From assembly GCA_029228645.1 (NCBI GenBank), contig JAPTHR010000005.1, positions 124,020 to 188,019 on the forward strand: a stretch of DNA of 64,000 nucleotides, read 5' to 3'. Shown here piece after piece: positions 7,862 through 14,660 of this stretch. The notes beneath the pieces are model-generated. The model was not told the origin of the DNA, ran no database searches, and worked only from the letters and a program-made list of their open reading frames with translations. Every line of letters starts with the position of its first letter. The stretch's first letter is position 1. The position numbers and the translations under genes were made by a program. The stretch comes from Gammaproteobacteria bacterium Milos-ODIII6 (GTDB lineage: Bacteria > Pseudomonadota > Gammaproteobacteria > Chromatiales > Chromatiaceae).

Positions 7862-8063
7862 GGAGCCTCTGAGAAAGTCTGGGCCGAAAAGATTGACGAT
7901 CAGAATTCGGCAGTTCGAGGCGCAAATCGCACGCAATAGCCAGCTACGAGGTGAATCGCGCTTGCGCGAGAGAAGGCGCCCTGGGGTGTTGCGAAGATTT
8001 GCAACGAAGAAATGACGGATTCTGGCGTCACAGATTGAGGCTCATGACTTTTTCAGAGGTTCC
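7862..8063. mobile_element. foldback MITE-like element of about 200 bp
   Basis: Terminal inverted repeats GGAGCCTCTGAGAAAGTC (7862-7879) and GACTTTTTCAGAGGTTCC (8046-8063) match at 16 of 18 positions. The similarity continues inward as imperfect complementary arms: TGACG 7894-7898 with CGTCA 8026-8030, CAGAAT 7901-7906 with ATTCTG 8019-8024, GCAAATC 7922-7928 with GATTTGC 7996-8002, and CGCAA 7932-7936 with TTGCG 7989-7993. There is no coding capacity. This is the structure of a non-autonomous mini-transposon. The right end lies 14 bases before the deacetylase start. No clear target duplication was seen. Confidence 0.6.
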
Positions 8064-8077
8064 CTAAGGAGTGGATA

Positions 8078-9163
8078 GTGGTTTTTCGCAAATACTGGCG
8101 CTGCATGCTGCTTGGCATTTTCGCGCTGGCGGTGGCCCCGGTCTCCATGGCGGCGCAGCACTGCGTGGTCCTGCAGTATCACCACGTATCCGAGGACACG
8201 CTCGGGATCACGAGCGTGACCCCGGCGCAGTTCCAGGCGCATCTCGACTATCTGCATGCAAACCAGTTCCAGGTGCTCCCCCTGAGCGAGGTGGTGCGGC
8301 ACCTTCGCGCTGGCGACGATTTGCCGGGTGACTGCGTTGCGCTGAGCATCGACGACGCCTTCGTATCCAGCTACCGCGAGGCCTGGCCACGTGCGCGCGC
8401 GTACGGTTACCCCTTGACCGTGTTCGTCAGCACCCGCAGCGTGGACGAGGGTGTGCGGGGCTACCTGAGCTGGGACCAGATGCGCGAGATGGCCGCCGAC
8501 GGGGTGGAGTTTCAGAACCACACCCATTCGCACGATCACCTGGTGCGCCTGAAGCCGGATGAATCGATGGAAGACTGGGAGCAGCGGGTCGCGCTGGACA
8601 TCCTGTTGGCGCAGAACCGCATCCAGCAGGAGATCGGGACCGCCCCGACCCTGTTCGCCTATCCCTATGGCGAATACACCACGCAGCTGCAAAAGCTGGT
8701 GGTCTCGATGGGCCTGGCCGGCTTCGGTCAGCGGTCGGGGCCCGCGTGGTCGGAAGGCAACTTCGCCGCGCTGCCGCGCTTCCCGATGAACACCGTGTAC
8801 GCGAGCATGCGTACCTTCCCGACCAAGGTCCGGACCCTGCCGCTGCCGATCGTCTCGGCGCGGCCGCCGGAGCCGATCGTCGAAAACGACGTGTGGCAAC
8901 CGGTCCTCGAGCTCACCTTTAAGCCCGAGGTTGTGAACCCGAAGCGCCTGACCTGTTTCGTGAACGGGGTGCCGGACGTCGAGTACCGCTGGGCCTTGCC
9001 GAAGGTGGAGGTCGTCCCCAAGGGCGTGCTGCACGTGGGCAGGAACCGTTACAACTGCACCCTGCCTGGACCTGATGAGCGTTTTCACTGGTACAGCCAC
9101 AACTGGCTGCGTCGGCATGAGGACGGGAGCTGGTACCGGGAGTCGTCCATCAAGGCTCACTGA
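8078..9163 (+). CDS. secreted polysaccharide deacetylase family protein
   Basis: A 361-residue protein starting at GTG with AAGGAG six bases upstream. It has a signal peptide (LLGIFALAVAPVSMA) followed by a NodB/CE4 domain: LQYHHVSEDT, SIDDAF with the catalytic/metal Asp pair, QNHTHSHDHL with the metal histidines, and FAYPYGEYTTQL. The last ~110 residues form a beta-rich C-terminal extension ending in HWYSHNWLRR. It should act in the periplasm or outside the cell, removing acetyl groups from a glycan such as poly-GlcNAc or peptidoglycan. The lone context gives no hint of substrate. Confidence 0.85.
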   Translation: MVFRKYWRCMLLGIFALAVAPVSMAAQHCVVLQYHHVSEDTLGITSVTPAQFQAHLDYLHANQFQVLPLSEVVRHLRAGDDLPGDCVALSIDDAFVSSYREAWPRARAYGYPLTVFVSTRSVDEGVRGYLSWDQMREMAADGVEFQNHTHSHDHLVRLKPDESMEDWEQRVALDILLAQNRIQQEIGTAPTLFAYPYGEYTTQLQKLVVSMGLAGFGQRSGPAWSEGNFAALPRFPMNTVYASMRTFPTKVRTLPLPIVSARPPEPIVENDVWQPVLELTFKPEVVNPKRLTCFVNGVPDVEYRWALPKVEVVPKGVLHVGRNRYNCTLPGPDERFHWYSHNWLRRHEDGSWYRESSIKAH

Positions 9164-9235
9164 GAGGCCCGGCGGAGTATTTGCCACGCCCGACGCGACG
9201 GAGTTCGCCACCGGGGATGCCGATGGCTTCTGCCT

Positions 9236-9499
9236 TTCCCCCTCCCAGCCTCCCCCACAAGTGGGGGAGGGGTTAGGGTGAACAATCAGAACAGTTGCTT
9301 CCTTCGTTCCCTCCCCACTTGTGGGGAGGGTTAGGGAGGGGAATTGATTGGTCGGCGATGGGATCAAATTTCCCCCTCCCAGCCTCCCTCACAAGTGGGG
9401 GAGGGGAAGGTGCGGAGGGTTTTTCATCCTCCGGTGCGGGTGATCGAAACAGGTGCTTCCTTCGTCCCCTCCCCACTTGTGGGGAGGGTTAGGGAGGGG
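9236..9499. repeat. cluster of four CCCTCCCCAC/GTGGGGAGGG palindromes
   Basis: Four related palindromic units lie in the gap between two plus-strand genes: 9236-9278, 9308-9341, 9369-9408 and 9466-9499. Units 2 and 4 contain CCCTCCCCAC-TT-GTGGGGAGGG with perfect 10-base arms; units 1 and 3 are the opposite orientation around CTCCCCCAC-AA-GTGGGGGAG (unit 3 has one change). Units alternate in orientation, and the spacers before units 2 and 4 share TGCTTCCTTCGT. The cluster therefore looks like a duplicated pair, like a BIME made of REP elements. The rest of the 9164-9586 gap has no gene. Confidence 0.75.
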
Positions 9500-9601
9500 A
9501 CACATCTCACCCATCGTCCCCCGCAACGCATTCCAACAATTAGAAAAGACTAATAAACTAAAGTACCATATGCGGAATTCCTGTTCATGGCATCCGCTCC
9601 G

Positions 9602-10669
9602 ATGAAAAAACTGCTTTTTTTGCTGGCCCTGCTCGCAATTTCCTCCGTGGCTTCGGCCTACCAGGCGATGGGATATGCGCCGCCGCCATTCCCGCAGTAT
9701 GCGCCGCCACCCTACCCAATGCCGCGCTACGCGCCCCCTCGTGGCGCCTACCCGATGGTTGCGCCGCCTTTTGCCTATGCCCCACCGTATCGCGGCCCGA
9801 TGTATCCGGGCACGGTATATCCCGGCGCGATGTACCCGGGTTATGCGGCACCCCTCCCGCCGGTGGCGCCGACCGCTGCGCCGCGTTCCGCGACCGAACC
9901 GGCTCCAGTCGCGGATCCGCCTCCCGGGGACAGGGCGGTGTATGCCGCACCCGGAGCAGCGTCCCCGGAGAAATCACAGCCCAGCGCTGCGGCCGGGTCG
10001 GTTGAGAAACCGGCAACCGCCAAGGCCTCGCAACAGGCCTTCCTGGAGATGCTGCGGCCGATCGTGGAGCGCGAGAACGCACGCCTGCGCGAACTGCGGC
10101 GTGAGGTCCAGGACCTGTTGCTCAGGCTCGAGCAGGGCAAGGCGGATGAGGGCGACCGCCGCCGACTGAGTTCGCTGGCGGCCCGTTACCGCGTGCCCGG
10201 CGAGATTCTTTCCGAGCCCGAGGCCGGGAGGGATCTGCTCACCCGGATCGATACCATTCCGCCCGCGCTGGCGCTCGCCCAGGCGGCCAACGAGAGTGCC
10301 TGGGGTAGCTCGCGTTTCGCGCGCGAAGGCAACAACCTGTTCGGTATCTGGACCTACGACGAAAGCAAGGGGATCGTGCCCAGGGGCAGGGCCAAGGGTG
10401 CGAAACACCTGGTGCGCAAGTTCCATGACTTCGACGAATCGGTGCGCTACTACATCCACACCCTCAACAGCCACCCCGCCTACCAGGCGCTGCGCGATGC
10501 CCGTGCCGAGACGCGCGCTCGCGGCGAGCGGCCGCGGGCTCTTGATCTCGCGGGTGGCCTGGTCAAGTACTCCGCCAAGGGCGAGCTGTACGTCAAGCTG
10601 ATCCGTCAGTTGATCAACCGCTACCAGTTAGCCTCGCTGGGCAAGGCGACCGGTGTCGGGTCGGGCTGA
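9602..10669 (+). CDS. Bax-like glucosaminidase (GH73 family) exported protein
   Basis: A 355-residue exported protein. A signal peptide (KKLLFLLALLAISSVASA) is followed by a Pro/Tyr/Met-rich low-complexity region of PPxP and YAPP units up to about residue 85. Next come an Ala/Pro linker, a charged helix (MLRPIVERENARLRELRREV) and a glucosaminidase domain. The latter has ALALAQAANESAWGSSRFA with the catalytic Glu, NNLFGIWTYD and YYIHTLNSHPAY. This matches the Bax/FlgJ-type lysozyme superfamily that cleaves peptidoglycan glycan strands. An ATG 15 bases upstream is an alternative start, but the signal peptide begins best at MKK. The proline-rich linker may span peptidoglycan. Confidence 0.82.
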   Translation: MKKLLFLLALLAISSVASAYQAMGYAPPPFPQYAPPPYPMPRYAPPRGAYPMVAPPFAYAPPYRGPMYPGTVYPGAMYPGYAAPLPPVAPTAAPRSATEPAPVADPPPGDRAVYAAPGAASPEKSQPSAAAGSVEKPATAKASQQAFLEMLRPIVERENARLRELRREVQDLLLRLEQGKADEGDRRRLSSLAARYRVPGEILSEPEAGRDLLTRIDTIPPALALAQAANESAWGSSRFAREGNNLFGIWTYDESKGIVPRGRAKGAKHLVRKFHDFDESVRYYIHTLNSHPAYQALRDARAETRARGERPRALDLAGGLVKYSAKGELYVKLIRQLINRYQLASLGKATGVGSG

Positions 10670-10764
10670 GATCGCGTCCCCCTGGCGATTGCGTTTCGTC
10701 AATGAAGCGGCGGGGTGCGTGTGAGAGCTTACCCGGGTGTTAAGACGTACCTGAGGTAAAAACC

Positions 10765-11292
10765 ATGATCCGGCGTGATCTCCGAAATCGATTTCTGCTC
10801 GGCCTGCTCCTGGCGGCGCTCGGCGTACCGGCCATGGTGCTGGCCGGCAGCCACGCAACCCCGTCCCTGGCGCAGCCTCCCCATGCCATCGTGGTAGAGA
10901 AGAGTGTTCGACAGGATTTCGGTACCGTGCGCGATGCGCTGCGACAGCAGCTGAAGGAAGACGGCTGGAACCTGATCGCCGAGATCGACCTTGGCAAGCG
11001 CCTCGCAAAGAAAGGGGTCGATATCCCCGGTGGGTTGGTCATTTTCAAGGTCACCAGCGGCAAGAACGCCATGCCGCTGCTGGCAAAGGATGAGACCCGT
11101 TATATCTCCGCGATGATGCCCTGTGGGGTTTCGGTGTACGGCAAGAGTGATGGCAGCGTGCTGATCTCGCGCATGAACTTTGATCTGATCCGCTCGGCGC
11201 TGGAACCTGAGGTCGCCGCCGTCATGCGCCAATCGAGTACCCAACTCGATGCCAGTATTGCGTCTGCGATCACCGGGCTGCCCATACGGTAG
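10765..11292 (+). CDS. exported DUF302 domain protein
   Basis: A 175-residue protein with a signal peptide ending near VLAGSHA and a DUF302 domain: SVRQDFGTVRDALRQQLKEDGWNL, then DLGKRLAKKGVDI and MPCGVSVYGKSDGSVLISRMN. DUF302 proteins bind no known ligand with certainty but often occur near sulfur and metal metabolism genes. The MPC.V.VY motif typical of the family is complete. It stands alone between the glucosaminidase gene and a minus-strand gene. Confidence 0.8.
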   Translation: MIRRDLRNRFLLGLLLAALGVPAMVLAGSHATPSLAQPPHAIVVEKSVRQDFGTVRDALRQQLKEDGWNLIAEIDLGKRLAKKGVDIPGGLVIFKVTSGKNAMPLLAKDETRYISAMMPCGVSVYGKSDGSVLISRMNFDLIRSALEPEVAAVMRQSSTQLDASIASAITGLPIR

Positions 11293-11340
11293 TTCTTGCA
11301 GTCTGCGTGGCCCATCGAACGGGCATGCCTAAGGGCTGAG

Positions 11341-11952
11341 TTAGGTCTCTTCCTGCATGCGCTGCAGCACGATCGGGGCAACCTGCTGCAAGACAGCGCG
11401 CGGGATCCCGCCGATATACGCAGCGGGCATTCGTGACAGCAATTGCTCCGCGCTTTGTGGTCGGGGCGAGAGATTTTGCGCAATGGCTTTCATGTCTTCG
11501 ACCAGCGCCCAGGGGTAGCTGATCCAGCGCCACTTGATCACCTTTTGCGCGTAGTAGTCCGGTTGGTAGCGCGCGCTGATCTTGTGATGCAGCACCGCCG
11601 TGCGCAAGGCCTCGGGCCGGCCGCGCTCATGCAGATGGGCGAGGGCGGCATCGAAGGTATCACCCGAGTCGCTGACATCGTCGACCAGCAGCACCCGACG
11701 ACCCTCAAGGGACAGCGGCAGCGGGTAGGGGATGGTCGTCTCCGGCAAACGCTCCGGACCGCGATAGTGTTCGATCTTCAGGCTGAACAGGTCCATCAGG
11801 TCGAAGTAGTCGGCCAGCACGCGCGCTGTCGGGTAGCCGCCGCGGGTGATGGCGACGATCAGGTCCGGGCGAAAACCGGAGCCATCCAGCTTGCGGTAGA
11901 TAACACCGCAGAGCCGGTAGAAGTGGTTCCAACTGATGTACTCGTAATCCAT
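11341..11952 (-). CDS. purine phosphoribosyltransferase-like protein
   Basis: A 203-residue PRTase-fold protein. The PRPP-binding signature is RRVLLVDDVSDSGDTF, and LIVAITRGGYPTARVLADY is the upstream strand-loop. The C-terminal half carries a family-specific region (KWRWISYPWALVEDMKAIAQNL). This arrangement fits xanthine/hypoxanthine-type PRTases that attach PRPP to a purine base. The start MDYEYISWNHF was preferred over an upstream ATG because GGGGAGA sits just before it. The gene lies 28 bases after the yedK stop codon and may be co-transcribed with it. Confidence 0.8.
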   Translation of the reverse strand: MDYEYISWNHFYRLCGVIYRKLDGSGFRPDLIVAITRGGYPTARVLADYFDLMDLFSLKIEHYRGPERLPETTIPYPLPLSLEGRRVLLVDDVSDSGDTFDAALAHLHERGRPEALRTAVLHHKISARYQPDYYAQKVIKWRWISYPWALVEDMKAIAQNLSPRPQSAEQLLSRMPAAYIGGIPRAVLQQVAPIVLQRMQEET

Positions 11953-11980
11953 GCGATCTCCCCATCCGTGCCTGGCGTAC

Positions 11981-12655
11981 TCAATTATCGGTCTCCGCTG
12001 CGAGCAGGCATGCCGGGTCGTCGTGCGCGGGGCTGTTGACATGCCGGCTGACCGGGTAATGGTTCAACCACGCCGCGGGGCAGGGACGCAGCAGGGGCTG
12101 TATCCGCGTCGGGTCCTGGATCGCCGGGTCCAGCCAGGTGGCGTAGTCATCCGGATGAAGGATCACCGGCATGCGCTCGTGCAGCGGCCGGACTGCCTGG
12201 TTGGCTTCGGTCACGATGATGGTGAACGATTCCAGTGCTTGCCCGGAAGGCGGCTGCCATTGTTCCCATAGTCCGGCAAAGGCGAACAGACGGCCTTCGC
12301 CGACCCGGATGTGATACGGCTGCTTGCCGTCGGCCCCGGATTGCCACTCGTAGAAACCGGTCGCCGGCACCAGGCAGCGATGCTTGCGGAAGGCGCTGCG
12401 ATACGCGGGCTTGCTGGCGACGGTTTCGGCGCGCGCATTGATTGTGTGATAACCGAATTTGGCGTCTTTGGCCCAGTGCGGAACCAGTCCCCAGCGCATC
12501 AGCGCCAGTTCGCGACCGTTGTCGCCGCTGCGCACCACCGGGGCGTCCTGCGAGGGTGCGATGTTATAGCGTGGTGCGAGTTTGAGACGGTTGCGTAACT
12601 TAAAAAAGTCGACCAGCGCCTGTGGGTCAGTTATGAGGTTATACCGACCGCACAT
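11981..12655 (-). CDS. yedK: SRAP/HMCES family abasic-site shield YedK
   Basis: A 224-residue SOS-response-associated peptidase (SRAP). The protein begins MCGRY, placing the catalytic Cys2 at the new N-terminus after Met removal. The other active-site segments are all present: RYNIAPSQ, NARAET, the GFYEW glutamate and PLHERMPVIL with its histidine. The family crosslinks to abasic sites in single-stranded DNA through Cys2 and so protects them during replication. No LexA box was recognised upstream. Confidence 0.93.
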   Translation of the reverse strand: MCGRYNLITDPQALVDFFKLRNRLKLAPRYNIAPSQDAPVVRSGDNGRELALMRWGLVPHWAKDAKFGYHTINARAETVASKPAYRSAFRKHRCLVPATGFYEWQSGADGKQPYHIRVGEGRLFAFAGLWEQWQPPSGQALESFTIIVTEANQAVRPLHERMPVILHPDDYATWLDPAIQDPTRIQPLLRPCPAAWLNHYPVSRHVNSPAHDDPACLLAAETDN

Positions 12656-12676
12656 GGCAAATCACAAAGGCAGAAA

Positions 12677-12707
12677 GGGGTCGGAGTCGGTAATCGACTC
12701 CGACCCC
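12677..12707. repeat. perfect 13-bp hairpin (REP-like or terminator)
   Basis: GGGGTCGGAGTCG (12677-12689) and CGACTCCGACCCC (12695-12707) form a perfect 13-base-pair stem with a five-base loop. It sits between two minus-strand genes. On the minus strand it is followed by TTTCTGCCTTTG, a weak T-tract, so it could terminate the desaturase transcript. The sequence also resembles solo palindromes linked to REP-associated transposases. Confidence 0.6.
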
Positions 12708-12723
12708 CGGCAGAATATATCGC

Positions 12724-13581
12724 TCAGGAGTCATCGGGATCCTGCCAGTGGCGCCGGTTGATCGCATAGTCGTGGATGCTGCCGCGAAATGGCAGCAGCA
12801 GCATGCCGCCCAGGCGGGAGACATCTTTGATCTCCCGATAAGAGCGAATGCCGATGTGCATGCCCTCGTGCCCTTCGCGCGGCTGGTCCCGGTAGGTGCC
12901 GAAAATACGGTCCCACCACGGCAGGTTGAAGCCGAAGTTGCTGTTGGCCTCGTCATCCTCGACCGAGTGATGCACCCGGTGCATATCCGGGGTCACCACG
13001 AACCAGCGCAGGAGCCGGTCGACAGTGACTGGAAGCCGCACGTTGGCGTGGTTGAACATGGCTGTGGCATTGAGCAGGATCTCGAATACCACCACCGCGA
13101 TCACCGGCGGCCCCAGCAGGAGTATCGCGGCAAACTTGATGCCCATGGAGAGAAAGATCTCGATCGGGTGGAAGCGGGAGCCGGTGGTCACATCATAGTC
13201 CGGGTCGGCATGGTGTACCCGATGCAGTCGCCATAGCAGCGGGATCGCGTGCACCATGACGTGTTGCAGCCAGATGATGAAATCGAGCAGCACCACCGAG
13301 GCGATCAGTGCCAGCCAGAATCCGATCTCGTAGTGGTTGAACAGCCCCCAGCCCTCGGCGTGGGCAAGGGCCGCAAACCCGACCGCGGCAGCGGGAAAGA
13401 CCAGGCGCAACAGCGCGGTATTGAGGAACACCAGGCCGAGGTTGTTGGCCCAGCGCAACGATTTGGCAACGCTCAGGGCGCGCCGGGGCGAGCGCAGTTC
13501 CCACAGCGCCATCAGGGCCAGGATGCCGAAGAAGAAGCCGACCCGTAAAGGCACTTCGTTTTGCAGGATCCAGTCGTTCAT
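12724..13581 (-). CDS. sterol desaturase / fatty acid hydroxylase family membrane protein
   Basis: A 285-residue integral membrane di-iron oxygenase. The histidine clusters are HVMVH near residue 108, HRVHHAD near 120, FNHANV near 197 and HRVHHSVEDDEANSNFG near 220, separated by hydrophobic helices. Bacterial members hydroxylate or desaturate lipid substrates such as sterol-like, hopanoid or fatty-acid chains; this protein's substrate cannot be read from sequence. WWDRIFGTYR near the C-terminus is a further family signature. It appears to be a single gene. Confidence 0.87.
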   Translation of the reverse strand: MNDWILQNEVPLRVGFFFGILALMALWELRSPRRALSVAKSLRWANNLGLVFLNTALLRLVFPAAAVGFAALAHAEGWGLFNHYEIGFWLALIASVVLLDFIIWLQHVMVHAIPLLWRLHRVHHADPDYDVTTGSRFHPIEIFLSMGIKFAAILLLGPPVIAVVVFEILLNATAMFNHANVRLPVTVDRLLRWFVVTPDMHRVHHSVEDDEANSNFGFNLPWWDRIFGTYRDQPREGHEGMHIGIRSYREIKDVSRLGGMLLLPFRGSIHDYAINRRHWQDPDDS

Positions 13582-13736
13582 GTTCGCCCGTGTTCTGCGT
13601 CAGCACACGGTCCTTCCTGTCGGCGCCAACGTCTGTGCATGCAGGCCATTCCGTGATTCCCGTAGCCGGTCGAGACCTGCGAACTGTCCCTGCGTTCCGG
13701 ATGGGCGGCTATGCTCGCCCTGGGGGTGCTACCAGT

Positions 13737-14642
13737 CTAGTCCGGATGCGCATGATCCCGACATATTTCATCGTGCTGTTCGAACTCGATCGTGGTGTGC
13801 CCGATGCCGCAACCGGCGCAGGCATCGCGAATGGACGCCTTGATGCGCGCATGGCTCTCGCTGCTGATCGGTATGTCCAGCACCAGGTGCGCGGTCAGGA
13901 CGTGCTGTTCGCCATCCAGGGACCACAGATGCAGGTGGTGAACGTCCTGCACGTGCGGCAGCGCCCTGAGACGCTCCCGGATCTCGTCCGCAAGGTTCTC
14001 ATCCGGGCTGGCCTGCAGGAACAGGCGCAGGGTCGCGCGCAGGTTGCGCAGCACGTTGAACAGGATGAACAGGGTGAACAGAATCGACAGCAGCGGATCC
14101 AGGATCGGCCAGTCGGCGAATTGCAGCACGATCGCGACGATCAGCACTGCGACCCAGCCGAGCACGTCCTCGAGCAGATGCCAGTTGAGCACCCGTTCGT
14201 TTAGGGTTTTGCCGGCGCTGAGTTTCCAGGCCGCGAAGCCGTTGACCAGGACGCCGAGGACGGCCAGTCCGGCCATGCCGACGGCATGCGGCATCGGTGG
14301 ATCCTGCAGCCGCGGCACGGCCTCGCTGAGGATCCAGGCGCTGCCTGCGATCAGAATCAGCGCGTTGATCAAAGCGCCCAGCAGGGAGAGTCGCTGGTAG
14401 CCGTAGGTGAATGCGGAACTGGCCGCCTTTCTCCCCTGGCGCTGCAGAAACCAGCCCAGCCCGATAGCGAGCGTATCGCCGAGATCGTGTACCGCGTCCG
14501 CCAGGATCGCGGTGCTGTTGGTCAGCAGCCCGCCGATGAACTCGACGATGGTGAACGACAGGTTGAGGAAGAAGGCCGTCGCGATTCGCCCGCCGGCCGG
14601 GTCGTGGTGATGGTGGTGATGGGAGTGGCTGTGGCCGGACAT
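13737..14642 (-). CDS. cation diffusion facilitator (CDF) metal exporter
   Basis: A 301-residue CDF transporter. The N-terminus is a histidine run (SGHSHSHHHHHH) typical of zinc-type members. Six membrane helices follow, with the two metal-site motifs HDLGD (helix 2) and HLLED (helix 5). The cytosolic C-terminal domain contains VQDVHHLHLWSLDGEQHVLTAH, a classical CDF signature. It should export Zn2+ or a similar divalent ion from cytoplasm to periplasm by proton exchange. It is spaced only 18 bases from the U32 gene on the same strand. Confidence 0.92.
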   Translation of the reverse strand: MSGHSHSHHHHHHDPAGGRIATAFFLNLSFTIVEFIGGLLTNSTAILADAVHDLGDTLAIGLGWFLQRQGRKAASSAFTYGYQRLSLLGALINALILIAGSAWILSEAVPRLQDPPMPHAVGMAGLAVLGVLVNGFAAWKLSAGKTLNERVLNWHLLEDVLGWVAVLIVAIVLQFADWPILDPLLSILFTLFILFNVLRNLRATLRLFLQASPDENLADEIRERLRALPHVQDVHHLHLWSLDGEQHVLTAHLVLDIPISSESHARIKASIRDACAGCGIGHTTIEFEQHDEICRDHAHPD

Positions 14643-14660
14643 GTCGCTGTTCAGCTGATA

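Noticed and set aside
9236-9499. CRISPR-like array
   Set aside because: Units are palindromes in alternating orientation with unequal, related spacers, and no cas genes are present.
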